Shown here: piece by piece, positions 34,505-45,865 of the stretch
Layout: every line of letters begins with the position of its first letter
Numbering within the stretch: the first letter of the stretch is position 1
Source: Xestospongia muta
Taxonomy: Eukaryota > Porifera > Demospongiae > Haplosclerida > Petrosiidae
Assembly (NCBI GenBank): GCA_963693285.1
Contig: OY848931.1
Coordinates: 2,306,144 to 2,370,143 of the forward strand
Direction: 5' to 3'
Length of the DNA stretch: 64,000 nucleotides
Translations under genes and position numbers: made by a program
Notes under the pieces: generated by a model
What the model saw: only the letters and a program-made list of their open reading frames with translations
Databases searched by the model: none
What the model was told of the DNA's origin: nothing

Positions 34505-35830
34505 GATTAGGCTGCTATAGATGAGGCTCGTGTTGAAGGTCAACGTTGGTATCTAGAAGGATCCACTGAATATTTTAATAATGCAGTTAAAGGAGACATT
34601 TAAACAACATTATCCGACCAGTAAGTTAAAGTAAACAAAAAGGAACATAATTAATGTAGGCAGTTATTAAAACAACTGAAAATGTTCTGGAAATGAATTG
34701 TATGGTGAATGGCTGGAGAAAATCTTTAGAATTAATATGCAGCTTCCACAAACTCTGGCTCTGGAGGTGTTAATGAAACTCAATTTAAAAGGCCTTTCTG
34801 GTATACCTCGAGTTAATGTGAGTATCTGTAAGAACAGGTACATGTATATACTCTTTCTAACACACATATATTCACACAGAGTGATGTAGAAAAGATTATA
34901 GACAACATTTGTCAAGTATTGGGCAACAAAAAAACAAGTTGAGATAATCATGTTACAGCACTCATGAACTAAGAGCTGTGATCCTATTGACCATCAAGTC
35001 TTCCTTGGTCTATTATGTAACATGGATATACCATTTAGTGATGCATTGAAAGATCTCTCCATTCACAATGCAAGTAGTAAGAGAAGCCTATGTGACTCTG
35101 AGTAGTTTGGTAGTCTATTTGAGAGTTGATTTCTCAATATTTGCTGAACTAATGTTACCACATCTGGTTGCTTTATTACCTAATTCAGCTAAAGTCATGG
35201 CTTTTTCAGCTAGTGTGTGTACAAAGATTATAATAAAGGTACTACACTCTTTGTAATGGATGATATAAGATTCTTTTTTATTATTGATAACTTTCCAGTT
35301 ATAATCTACTTTTATTGATGGTTCTCAATGTCCACTTTAGAATTTTCCTAGTCATCAGTTAATTCATCCTTTAATTCAAGGATATCAAACATCAAAGTCA
35401 CCAATCACTTGTAAAAGTTGTGCTGAATTGATTGAATTAGTCACTCACGTTTAGACATTAGTGTTCTAGATAGAGCAAGGAGTTTATTAGAGGAAGTAAT
35501 CATAAAGGGAATTAAAGATACTGACCCTACTGCTAGGAAATTAATGAGAAGGTAATTAATTTGTTATTGTATTAATTATATCATTCTTATCTTATTATAG
35601 AGCATTATGGGGTTATCATCATCACTATCCTACTACAGCTGATAGATTATTTAACCCTTGATTGTTATTTTTAGAAACATTTCAACAATGAAAAAAGACT
35701 GTTAGATGGAGGACCAGCTGCTACACCAATGCATCTGTCTCGAGTTCAGTATGTTAGCATTTATCAGATATAATATATCTGATAAATGCTAACATACTAT
35801 GTACAGTTTATATTTTGTATGTAGATTTGT
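34505..35830 (+). pseudogene. CLASP-like TOG-domain gene fragment, intron-containing
   Basis: CLASP proteins bind microtubule plus ends through TOG (HEAT-repeat) domains. Here, in order: DEARVEGQRWYLEGSTEYF (34515-34580), a linker to 34815, an intron (34816-34880), SDVEKIIDNICQVLG (34881-34925), LLCNMDIPFSDALKDLSIHN (35010-35068), QVVREAYVTLSSLVVYLRVD and LPNSAKVMAFSASV (35068-35256), an intron, SCAELIELV, GIKDTDPTARKLMRR, an intron (35553-35600), ALWGYHHHYPTTADRLF (35601-35658), GGPAATPMHLSRVQ. The QVVREA..TL and LPNSAKVMA motifs are CLASP hallmarks. Introns are retained, so copying was at DNA level. Several frame shifts and stops show it is a pseudogene. It is unrelated to MYCBP2 and is embedded in the array. 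Confidence 0.75.
35748..35798. repeat. Perfect 51-bp palindrome (25-bp arms, 1-nt centre)
   Basis: AGTATGTTAGCATTTATCAG.. on the left is matched exactly by ..CTGATAAATGCTAACATACT on the right. It starts two bases before the expected donor site of the last CLASP exon piece, so the intron opens with an inverted duplication of its own start. Confidence 0.9.
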
Positions 35831-35889
35831 ATGCAATAATATAGCATTTGTGTCATCTTTAGTAGGAACAATCATCATTCTGAGACCAC

Positions 35890-36244
35890 ACCCTTTAAAG
35901 TAAAGTTACCAAAAATCTCCCTTCACATAAATACCACACCTATTCTGTCCAATAGTAACATGTATATCTAAATGTATCTATCCATCAATCTGATAGTTAT
36001 CTATACGTTGTACATCTTATTTATTTCTTTCTTTCTCACTCTCTCCATTTCTCAGAGGTTCCCTCTTTCAGTCAAATATCTTACCACTTGTTTGTAGATT
36101 GTTTCTCTCCCTCAACCTCTTACATGCCAGTGACAGCTTCATTGATGTTAGCAAATACCAGACATTGGAATAGAAACAAGTGATCTTAAGGTTAGAAGTC
36201 AAGACACCAATATTTGAGAGCTATCTATTGAGGTAATAAAAAAC

Positions 36245-36305
<61 letters not shown>

Positions 36306-37310
36306 AGTGAGAGAGAGTGAGAGAGTAAGTGAGAGAGAGTGAGAGAGTGAGTGAGAGAGTGAGTGAGAGAGAGTGAGAGAGTGAGAGAGAGTGAGAGAGT
36401 GAGAGTGAGAGTATATTCTAAATAAATTAAGTGTTATAATTACCTATTGAGCAGTAACTTGAACAATTCTCATACCACCTTTTTTAGTAATAACTGTTGA
36501 TTGCATTGCTATATGATAGTAGATAGAAACACTAAATACATATCTAGATCTTTCTTTGTCCAATCATCTATAAATCCATTCCTCTTTTTAAAATTTAAAT
36601 CTATCCCTTTATCAATCTACCTATCTATCCATTATCCAACAACACATCTGTCCATCTATTCATCAATTCTTACTCCATAGTCAACTGGTTATCAATATGA
36701 ATGAAGCCTACAAATATCTTGAAACTTTATCATAAGTCACAGTAATAGAATGAGGCTTACCACATGGTTCATCATGTGATTCTCTAGATCAATTACACAG
36801 ACTATTGCTAATAGCATCATTAGATGAGAACTTGAGTTTACCATCAGATAATATGTTAGTCATTAACTTGACTAATGTGCTCTGTAAATATAAAATGCAG
36901 TGTCCATTTAATTCTGTATTAAGTTACTGTCCAATAGTAACATGTATGTCTAAATGCACTTATCCATCAATCTGATAGTCATCTACGTATTGTACATCTA
37001 ATCTAGCTATCACTCTACCTACTTTTAGAGGTTCTCTTGCAGTCAAATATCTTACAACTAGTTTGCAAGGTTGTTTCTCCTCCTCGACCTTTTGCATACC
37101 AGAGACAAATTCACTGGTATTAGAAAATACCAGACATTGAAGTAGAAATGGTTATCTTGAAGTTAGAAGTGAAGACACCAACATTTAAGAGCCATCTGTT
37201 CAGCTAGAGAGGGAGAGAAAGTATATTCTAAATAATTAAGTGATATCATTACCACTTGAGGAGCAGGTTGAACAATTCTCATATCAGCTTTTTCAGTATC
37301 ATTAGGATAA
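35890..37310 (-). pseudogene. Minus-strand copies of exons f-g-h, two in tandem
   Basis: Two successive minus-strand units are seen. The first (37300-36760) has exon f (37310-37260, DMRIVQPAPQ.. ), the g region with only a short GA run, and exon h (36880-36740). The second (36490-35930) has exon f end (36490-36450), a long GA tract and the g region. ATCC-type repeats lie at 36600-36670. Stops are frequent. Confidence 0.55.
36246..36412. repeat. GA tract with GTGA variants, about 165 bp
   Basis: About 28 GA units, then GAGAGAGTGA and GTAAGTGA variants. Same relative place beside exon f/g as the tract at 10376. Confidence 0.95.
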
Positions 37311-38570
37311 TAACTAACAGTTAAGGAGAGGTTAATCAAAGTACACTAGACAATGGCAGCACACGGTACATGTACATGCAGACAATAATAACTCAAATCA
37401 TGTATGGCTCTGTTTATTTCACTGACTAGGATATAGAAGGTTGAGATCTTCAAAGAGGAGTGCACCAGTGCACATAGCACTCAAATTAGCTAATTTTTTT
37501 CTCTAGTAGAGACAAACACTAAAGAGAGAAAGACAATAGTGACATATCATGATTCTCATATAACATATGTATTATGATGAGATGATTCCCATAATTATGA
37601 CAATTACCTGTTTGCTATCTCTTGATCATTCTTAACTAATAAGTTGACATTCAGTATTAACTATAATATGTACTTCATTACCTAAATAAAAAAAGAATAT
37701 ATAGATTAATGGATAAATACTTGAATAGCTAGATGGATGGGTTAATAAATAAATGGATAGCTGAATGAACAAATATATGGACAAATGGATGGATGGTTAT
37801 ATAAATGGATGGATGGTGGTTGGATGAATGGATAACAGAGAAGTGAAGAGATGGATCTTTTTAGAACTATATGTAGTTCAAGAATCAGGATATACTTGGT
37901 ATGAGAACCAGTCCAGCAGGAATGTCTAATCTAAAGTGTTAAAAATTAGAATAAAGATTGTCCAAAGTAATACTAATCATTGATGATACAACAGTCTCTG
38001 TAGTGGGAAGAACTTCACTATTCCCAGCTTTCTTACAGAGAATCAACAAACTGCCCAGTTTGTCTTCTTTTGTAAAACCACATTTAGGATCACATTTCAG
38101 ACTCATTTACTGAACCTGGTCTGGGACCTGGGCTCTGAAATGTGAGACTGAGGCTTGTTTGTAATGACAATCAATTTTAACTGAAGCATAATGAGTTAGT
38201 TTAGCATCTAAATAGCCATTTGTTTCCTCGTGGAGATTTTTTAAGTTCTTGTACAGTTGAAGATACAACAGGAAGTATATGTTGTACCATATCCAATGTT
38301 GTTACTGATGACTAAATAAAGTAAGGACAATCTATATTGGTAATGGATACATGGATGAATGAATAGATGGATGGGTGTACAGGTCACAGATTGATGAATG
38401 GATGAATTAAAGGATGAATGGATGGAGGACATATCACAGATGGACAGATGGGCAAATAGATATAATACCTTGGGTTGTAGTGAAGCAATAGGTCCTAAAC
38501 AAGCTATAGTAGTTGGTAATAAATTACAGACTAAAAATGATGCTGAGAAAATTTTAACAGCCTCTACTGT
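37311..38570 (-). pseudogene. Exons a-b-c-d-e, minus-strand copy
   Basis: In gene order on the minus strand: T end joined to exon a (38681-38475; VLKTLPSSIQLSDGPTVEAV, then SFLVCNLLPTTIACLGPIAS), ATGG/ATGA intron (38340-38460), exon b (38310-38160), exon c (38150-37860), ATGG intron (37700-37850), exon e (37540-37410). The join of block T to exon a in one open frame of over 60 codons shows these are parts of one gene. Exon c here has the undisturbed site of the 26801 insertion. Confidence 0.6.
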
Positions 38571-39745
38571 TGGTCCATCACTCAACTGTATTGAGCTGGG
38601 CAAAGTTTTAAGGACTTCCAGATTGTTGCTTCTTGGAAAGCCTGTACTTTTTCCATAGAAAGACATCTCCTTCCTAAACAATGAAATGACTGCAATGACT
38701 CGTTTAACTGCCTGTATTTATTACCTTTAACAGGTCAAAGTTGGACTTCATTTTGACCACTAGCTGAACAAACAGGAGCTGGAAGTTCTATTACTAGAAT
38801 TTGCTCCATAACATGGTAATCAAGTTTGATAATTGCATACGTATCTATGAAGAAAGTACAGTGCGATGAGAAGAATTACAACAGCTTTACCATCACTATA
38901 GGACACATACGTACCAGTAGCATGTTTTTCATTTTGTATGAAATTAAACTGATTACCTATGTTAGAATATAGATTACTTGTTAATGAAGGATGATTATTT
39001 ACGTACTCTTCTGTAATATCAGAAGAACTCTGACATGACTAAGGAAGATTTAGTTGGTCCATCACTCAACTGTATTGAGCTGGGCAAAGTTTTAAGGACT
39101 TCCAGATTGTTCCTTCTTGGAAAGACTTTACATTTTCCATAGAAAGAGATCTCCTTCCTAAACAATGAAATGACTGCAATGACTTGTTTAACTGCTCATA
39201 GTTATTACCTTTAACAGGTCAAAGTTGGACTTTATTTTGACCACTAGCTGAACAAACAAGAGCTGGAAGTTTTATCACTAGAATTTGCTCCATAACATGG
39301 CAATCAAGCTTGAAAATTGGATACGTATTTATGAAGAAAGCATAGTGTGATAAGAACAATTACAACAGCTTTACCATCACTATAGGACATGTAAGTACCA
39401 GAGCCAGTTTTTCATTTTTGCATGAAATTAAGACTGATTGCCTATGTTAGAATATAGATTACATGTTAATAAAGGATGATTATTTCGAATGTACTCTTCT
39501 CTAATATCAGAAGACCTCTGATATGACTAAAGGATGATTTAGAGCTTAAAAGTAGTGGTGGAATATGTTAGAGTACCTATGATGATTTTTTGCATTGGGT
39601 CTTCCTTATCTAAACATATAAAGATTGTCAAGTACTGTTATGACAAACTGACAAGCACATAACAAAATGCACTTGAAAGTCCCATTGTATAAAAGATATC
39701 ACATTGCATATCGACAGCACTTTGTTTTAATGGCAGGTGGGTGGA
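38571..39745 (-). pseudogene. Block T copies 3 and 4, tandem on the minus strand
   Basis: Copy 3 covers about 38575-39000, copy 4 about 39050-39745; each contains the LPALGCSASGQ-type sequence and the KYPIFKLDCHVMEQ-type sequence on the minus strand. Both share the piece GGTCCATCACTCAACTGTAT at their exon a side. Copy 4 runs on into the end of the Cys-rich exon u, the same fusion as in copies 1 and 2. Confidence 0.6.
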
Positions 39746-41275
39746 CTCATCTTGAGTGACACACCATGGAGACATGGGAGACACTTCTTCTCTCGTTTTA
39801 CACATCAAGACATTGAGGTATCACAGACAGGCCTCTCTTGACACTCGGGATCAGCATAAACATTACCAATAGCTAACAGATCACAGTATTACTGTTAATA
39901 CCACAGAACCTATAGGCACATTTACCTCTACCAGTAATATAGACAGTCAGTGTTGTCATGGATATTGTTGCTATGATAATTATCAATCAATTAATATTAA
40001 TTAGTTGCTATTAAATATAGGGTCTTTAGGGTGTTGCTATGGTGATTATCAGTGAATATTTTCATTGTATTTCCTTACCTTTTACAGTGTCTTTGAATTC
40101 ACCATTCCATTCAAAGTACAAAAGTCAGCTAGTGATATAGACCAATAGAATTTGATAACCGTACCCTTAATGAAGACCCATTTTAATAGATTTTTCTTCT
40201 TTGAACATCTGAAAAGATATTCAATAGTTAAGTTCTCACTTGTCACCAGAACTGTGTGTGTGTGTGTCTGTGAGATGTTACAAGTATGTATCATATCAGC
40301 TATTACTTGTAGTATGGGAATACATTCCAGATTACGAGTTTCCTCATTGCTCCTTGTCAAATGTAACACAACTTGTCCTATAGCTATAGTTGACTTAGTA
40401 TAATCCTTCAATTGGTCTTTAAGTACAGACAATATATAGAGATAGGACATAATATAATATAATTCATAGACCATAAGACACTAGTTATTAAATATTCATA
40501 ATTACACACTATACAATTACAGAGAAGAGATACCACACAGAATGTTAAAAATAGCAATGATCTTTAAAGGACCACATGCTATTTGGCCCTCAGTAGTAAC
40601 TAGTATATAAAATGTACATCTACATATACATGTACAAGTACACATGGTAATGTTTATAATATATCAAATTATATCATTGAGTAGTTTAACTATCTCTATT
40701 GCTACTTCTTGCTCAATAGACCCTTGTAGATACTAATGTTGACTTCTAACATGAGCCTCATCTACAACAGGTTTGGGATCTTTAGGAGTTTGTAGAGTCA
40801 CTACAGTCACAGCAGCATCACCAGTGTGTTCCTGAGGGCATTATTGGCCATGGATATTTAAAAGAGGTGGTTCCAATGTGTCAATGGGCCATTTACCTGT
40901 AATATAGTTAAGCCACGCCCCTTCACTATAACAGTTAACAGACAGCCCTGGAGGCCAAGTTCATTGGTAGCATTAGCTGAATTAACAGTCTTAGCTATAG
41001 CACTGTAACCCAGATATGGTCAGTCATTGTAGCAAAGTATCTTGGTTTAATATATGAAAAAGTACATTGTAATATAGAACATAACTAATGGAAATTGAGA
41101 GAAAAATATAGAATTAGATATGCATAATGATACATGTAAATGTATATAATTAAATAGTATGTTAATCAATAACTCATAACAATATTTATCAGGTACTTTA
41201 TTATGACTACTAATTCCCTCAAAATTACTAGGTTCACGGCTAGTTTGGGAACATAGAGATACCTTTAGCATTGTA
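39746..41275 (-). pseudogene. Most collinear minus-strand MYCBP2-like run (o-p-q-t-u)
   Basis: On the minus strand, in gene order: 41010-40830 (SAIAKTVNSANATNELGLQG, then GLTILQVNGPLTHW), 40790-40680 (DPKPVVDEAHVRSQH, LQGSIEQEVAIEIVKLLNDI), 40595-40560 (EGQIACGPLKIIAIF), 40445-40300 (SVLKDQLKDYTKSTIAIGQV, then LHLTRSNEETRNLECIPILQ), 40205-40085 (exon t: IKMGLHKGYGYQ, then DFCTLNGMV) and 39960-39780 (exon u, damaged). The p piece matches SHWWMKGS..IIIKLIKDM and t matches KEEEEAIKVDLHEG..FWLMALADSKTMKAMVEF of MYCBP2. Exons r and s are missing between q and t. Frame shifts occur within exons. Confidence 0.7.
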
Positions 41276-41725
41276 GGTTTCTTAAAACTCTTTTCCTAGT
41301 CTTATTTCATATGGGATGCTTCAGTGTGAACAGAATCCACAATATGTTGACAGACTGCTTTTAGTAGACCAGAGAGATGATTCTTTCTGAAGAGAACATT
41401 GGCTATTGAAGATGGTTCTTCTTCTGTTTGTTCTAAGTTAAAATCTGTCTCTTATTGTTCTCCTTTTTTGGGTTGAGTGGTAGACAACAGGAGACTACCA
41501 AATACCTGAATGGATAGATGGATAGATAGGTAGTTGAAAAAAATCATATAAATGAATGGATGGTTGCCATTGATTGAACGAATGAATGATGTATCAATTC
41601 ACTATATTATTTAAGTCAATAATCCAAATAATCTAAGTACCTCAGTTTCACAATCTTTTTGCATAGCAACAGGAGTAGTTGAAGAGGTATAGAAAAACTC
41701 TTCAAGACATTGCTATATGATATTA
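41276..41725 (-). pseudogene. MYCBP2-like DOC tail and exon m, minus strand
   Basis: The minus strand at 41675-41620 reads DCETEVLRLFGLLT, the MYCBP2 NCEAETLR.FRLIT motif, and 41480-41400 reads exon m with the EQ.ETDFNLEQTEEEPS type. Together with the run at 39746-41275 it gives DOC tail to exon u in order. Confidence 0.6.
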
Positions 41726-41887
41726 GATAGAAATACTAAGCACTTATCTGCATCTCTCTCTTTGTCCAATCATCAATAAGTCCATTTCTCTGGTTAAAAT
41801 CTAAATCCATCCATCAATCAATCTATCCATCTATCCCCATCTATTCATCCATTCTTACACCAGAATCCTCTGGTTATCAATATGAAT

Positions 41888-42064
41888 GGAGGCTACTACC
41901 ACCAGCTCCAGTTCCACTTGCACCTCCACTTTTCTTACCTTTCGTCAACTTTTCCATTTCTTTCTTCTCCTTTTTGTAGCATTTTTGGAGCTCTTGTATG
42001 TAACTGGCTACCTTTGAAAGTGCAAACATGACAGATGAGTTGTTGATGACCATATGATAGATCT
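41888..42064 (-). pseudogene. Lysine-rich helical exon-like segment, unassigned
   Basis: The minus strand reads HEIYHMVINNSSVMFALSKV, ASYIQELQKCYKKEKKEMEK, LTKGKKSGGASGTGAGG without a stop for about 58 codons. A GTAAG donor-like site follows LTK. The charged stretch could form a coiled coil. A short relative is at 12180-12225 (plus strand, other side). I do not recognise the family. Confidence 0.35.
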
Positions 42065-42408
42065 CATGCCAAATGTCACAAGATGATTAAGTGGTGAGGG
42101 AATTATAGGGCTAAATTGTACCAAATTTTGACTTGGTATCAACCTTTTATTTTTCTTTATCATTTGATCTTGTGTTGAGGAATCTGCTTTCTATTCAATA
42201 ATTCAGAAAGAAACTTTAAATAGACAGATGAAGCATTTGAGAACTCAAATGCTTTGTACCTGTCATTGCCTTCTTGTGTTAAGAAAATATGACCACTGTG
42301 ATGAACTAAGAGTTATAACCTGGTACCATCATTGTTTTCAACCTATAAGAGTGAAAGTGAGAGTCATTTCATTCAGTATAAATTATGTATAGTTACAGAT
42401 GTAGCAAT

Positions 42409-42451
42409 TCAATAGCTCAATTTATTCCCTTTACCTCCTTTAGCCAATGGA

Positions 42452-42503
<52 letters not shown>

Positions 42504-42737
42504 CCTGAGAACCAATCCAGTAGTAGTGTCTTGTCAAAAGTGTTGAAATCAGAAAGTAGCTTGTCCAAATTAATATCAATTTTGATAATACAACAGTCTC
42601 TGTAGTGGGTGGAGTTTTTCTATCACAAGCATTCTTACATAAAATCAACAAACTGGCCACAAAACCACATTTAGGATCAAATTTCAGATTCATTTATTGA
42701 ACCCAGTCTGGGAAATAGAATCTGAAATGTGAGACTT
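42409..42737 (-). pseudogene. Exon c, minus-strand copy
   Basis: Open for 94 codons at 42409-42693: NLKFDPKCGFVASLLILCKN, then TPPTTETVV. A frame change then gives SYFLISTLLT. A GA tract (42461-42500) follows. The copy is interrupted at 42737 by the Ulp1-carrying insertion. Confidence 0.6.
42461..42500. repeat. GA tract
   Basis: About 20 GA units with one AAAG interruption. Confidence 0.9.
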
Positions 42738-44592
42738 GCATCTACACAGCACTTCCACAATGTAAGTTTTATTATGGATGAATGCATAATAATCAGATGT
42801 TTAGGTATGAATTATCAAGTGTAAGTTATATGTATAGTATTTATAGAAGTCAAACTGTTGAGTAATTCTTTATTATAGTCAATGGACTTTCTGAATGATT
42901 CAGTGTCACCTCTGCTTCCTCCCTTGAAGGGACTGACCTCTGACCTCCCGAATAATCGTGTTTCACCTGTCAAGGCTTCTAAGCCCAGAAATGGAATCAA
43001 CTACACACCCTCTAATTTAGGACAACAACTTCAGACAGTATGTTACATAAATATAGTATTTATATACTATTCATAAGTGTTGAGTAACTCTATATTATAG
43101 TCAATGAACTTCCTGAATGACTCGATGTCACCCCTGCTCTTCCCTTGAAGGCCTCTAAACCTCTGCTGTGCGATGATATTGTATCTAGCACACCCGCAAA
43201 ACCTGGAGGATATTTTACATCCTTCAAAATGATTCTTTCTCGCCAATTAACCTCCAGACTAGATACCAAGCCAAACAATCCATTCCAAAGGGTAATATAT
43301 GTATATTCAATTTAAAACGTTTTTTATGATTGTGCAAACATTAATGCTCTTCTTAATTATAGGTTTTGTGGCAAATATGAAGGTCCAATCTGAAGCTCTC
43401 CCATCCAGCCGTAGAAAGTGAAAATTAACATTTGCTGCAGCCAAAGATCAAAAGAGAAGGAGGTTAAAACATGAAAACAACATTAATGGACGTAAAGTGA
43501 TTGGTGAGTTTCATGTTCATTAAATTGAAAGCATTTATTATTTTAGCCTTTGTGTACAGATCAAGTAGACTTAACAGTTGCATGCAGAACACAAAAAATA
43601 GTCCTGTGAAGATGCTCTGGATTGAAGAGTTTGGGCTGTACACTTCACACAAAGAGTGCATAGCTGGAGGAAACTGGTTAATTGATGATATCATCACTGC
43701 CTCAGAGAAGTTAATGGAAATAGCCTACCCACACACTGGAGGTCTCCAGCCCCAATACTTGGGGAGACCCTTGGATTTGCTATAGAGAAAGGGGAATTTG
43801 TGCAAGTTCTAAATGTTCGTCGCTGTCATTGGATAACAGTATCAACCATTGGCTGTCCTAAAGGGCAGGTTAATTTTTTTTGATAGTCTTCCATGTGTGG
43901 ATGTGCCAAGTCAGACGAAAGAGCAAATAGCTGCGATTTGTTTCATGGAAGCATCATCAATCACTTTGAACTTCCCTAATATGCAGAAACAGAGAGGGCA
44001 CAATGATTGTGGACTTTTTGCTCTTGCTTTTGCAATGTCCCTTTGTGCTTGAGAGGATCCTTGTAAAACGAATTATATCCAGCACAAATTTCGTGTGCAC
44101 CTAATCAAGTGCCTTGAAAACAGATCGATGAATGTTTTTCCAAAGCACAGAAGAAATAGAGTTATGGTCTTTCCAGCTGCTTGTGTTCAATTCTCCGTGT
44201 ATTGTTTGTGTAGACGGCCAAAAAGTGGGAGGATGGTGGAATGTGAAAAATGCAAAGAGTGTTTCATGAAGAGTGTGTAGAAGTTCCGTCAACAGTCTGG
44301 AAGTATAAAACTGAGCCATAGAGTGTTGTAAATGTAACAAAATTTAGTTTCTTTGCGTACTTGAAATATTACAATATTATGATAGCACTGATTAATATCT
44401 GAATATTGAAATTTTTTTCTATATTATAACTATAATTATGTAACAGCATTTTTTCAGTACAATTTTATCAGGACAAAATTTACTGAAAACGGACCGTTTT
44501 TACTGGATAAATTGATTTGAGGGGGAACAATTTTTCTGCAGCAGTTTCAGCCTGGGGGACCATCTTTACCAGGACCAGAATTCCAGTGACAG
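42738..44592 (+). mobile_element. ~1.85-kb insertion carrying a Ulp1-like protease with PHD finger
   Basis: Array sequence stops at TGTGAGACTT (42737) and resumes at GTTTGTTTATAATGATAATC (44593). The uninterrupted order is visible at 38130-38165 (TGTGAGACTGAGGCTTGTTT). So the 1.85 kb between is an insertion. No clear terminal inverted repeats or target duplication were seen. The right end has a run of GGAC/TTTTTCTG sequences (44470-44580) typical of element ends. It may be a degraded transposon or a captured gene. Confidence 0.6.
43330..44345 (+). pseudogene. Ulp1/SENP-like cysteine protease with C-terminal PHD-type zinc finger, broken
   Basis: Reads LWIEEFGLYTSHKECIAGGN, WLIDDIITASEKLME, PHTGGLQP (43620-43750), then in a second frame GETLGFAIEKGEFVQVL and RRCHWITVSTIGCPKGQV (43755-43870, catalytic His), then in a third FDSLPCVDVPS (catalytic Asp) and FPNMQKQRGHNDCGLFALAF (43880-44050, oxyanion Gln and catalytic Cys). 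The end, 44180-44335, is a PHD-like finger: VYCLCRRP, MVECEKCKE, then after a shift FHEECVEVPSTVWKY and ECCKCN. Family members cut SUMO or ubiquitin-like proteins; many invertebrate copies with a PHD tail are repetitive. At least three frame shifts disable it. Exon-like pieces upstream (42880-43300, two similar repeats starting LNDSVSPLLPP) may be its N-terminal part. Confidence 0.7.
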
Positions 44593-45058
44593 GTTTGTTT
44601 ATAATGATAATCAATTTCAACTGAAGCATAATAAGTTAGTTTAACATCTAAATAGCCATTTGTTTCCTCAAGATTTTTAAGTTCCTGTACAGTTGAAGGT
44701 AAAACAGGGAGTGTATGTTGTACCATATCCAATACTGCTACTGATGACTAAATAAAGCAAGGACATGGTATATCAATGGACAGATGGATAAAAGATGGAT
44801 GGATTGAAGTATGGATTGAAGGATAAATGGATGAGAGGACATATCACAGATTGACAGATGGGCAAATAGATACAATGCATTGGTTTGTAGTGAAGCAATA
44901 GGTCCTAAATGAGCTATAGTAGTTGGTAGTAAATTAGAGACTAAGAATGATGATGAGAAAGTTTCAACAGTCTCTACAGTTCGTCCATCACTGAGTACAT
45001 ACTCCAAAAATCTATCTGAGTGATCTAATAACATGGATGACATGCTGACACTCAGCTG
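44593..45058 (-). pseudogene. Exons a and b, minus-strand copy
   Basis: Exon a is open at 45043-44910 (LSDGRTVETVETFSSSFLVS, NLLPTTIAHLGPIASLQT), then an ATGG/ATGA intron, then exon b at 44740-44595 (LDMVQHTLPVLPSTVQELKN, GYLDVKLTYYASVEIDYHY). These are among the cleanest copies of a and b. Confidence 0.65.
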
Positions 45059-45400
45059 GACAATGTTTTAAGAACTTCCAGAAGGACTATAATAGGCATG
45101 AAATTATACAGTATAGATGTACATATTATGTGATTGTCATCTGATCTTGAATAAAGAAATTTTGTATCTGGTCCAGTTTCTGGATCAGCCTTAGGAACAC
45201 TAATTGAATACAGAGCGAAAACCACACACTTTGTTCCTGAAGTACTCATTTCTCCTTCAAAGCTGAGGATAAAGGAAGAGCCCACAAATCAACTCGAGCT
45301 ATGTAGATCACTTCTGGTTTCAGTTTCAAGGGTTCTGGGATTGATCAAATGATTCTTTTTGTGATCCTATAGTTGTACCGTCCTATAAAAAGTAACCATA
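45059..45400 (-). pseudogene. Exon with LKPEVIYIA, minus strand
   Basis: On the minus strand 45390-45290 reads SQKESFDQSQNPLKLKPEVI, then 45285-45100 reads EGEMSTSGTKCVVFALYSIS, VPKADPETGPDTKFLYSRSD. Related to the plus-strand piece at 24006-24171. Open for most of its length but frame changes at 45290. Not assigned to a family. Confidence 0.45.
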
Positions 45401-45865
45401 GAAATGATTAATTAAAGGTATCCATAGTAACCATCATAACTATTTGTATTAGTTGTAATCCCATGTAAGAATAAATTAATAATTGTCATGGCAACTATTG
45501 CTGAAGATTCTAGAGAGAGGGGGAGGAGTAAGTAAATGAATAAACTTGATGCTTATACATGTGTATGTATTTGTTATCCATAAAAGCACTAAATGGGATG
45601 AAAGTCATTACTGGAATACACTATTGGCTAAACACTTAGGATGTTGTCTACTGATTAGGAACATCAAACTGGTAATACCATATACCATAACCTGTTTTGC
45701 AACTTGAACTCGTAGACTTCTGCTTAAATAGAGTTAATAACATTGATTAGATTATTTATGTCAATAACAAGATTGCTGAGAAATACTGAAAGAATATTGA
45801 CAGTTATTGATATTATACAAGTGAGTGCTAGCATGATTAACAGTGGTGGTAGTCATATAACAACT
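45401..45865. other. Array-derived noncoding stretch
   Basis: Short matches to 23960-24000 and 11300-11360 (reverse) are visible. No coding frame supported. It ends with CATATAACAACT, the left target duplication of the next element. Confidence 0.4.

Noticed and set aside
34510..34590. DEARVEGQRWYLEGSTEYF as MYCBP2 exon p
   Set aside because: It resembles p (DEAHVRSQH.YLQGS) but continues into sequence followed by clear CLASP motifs; kept with CLASP, though the likeness leaves doubt.
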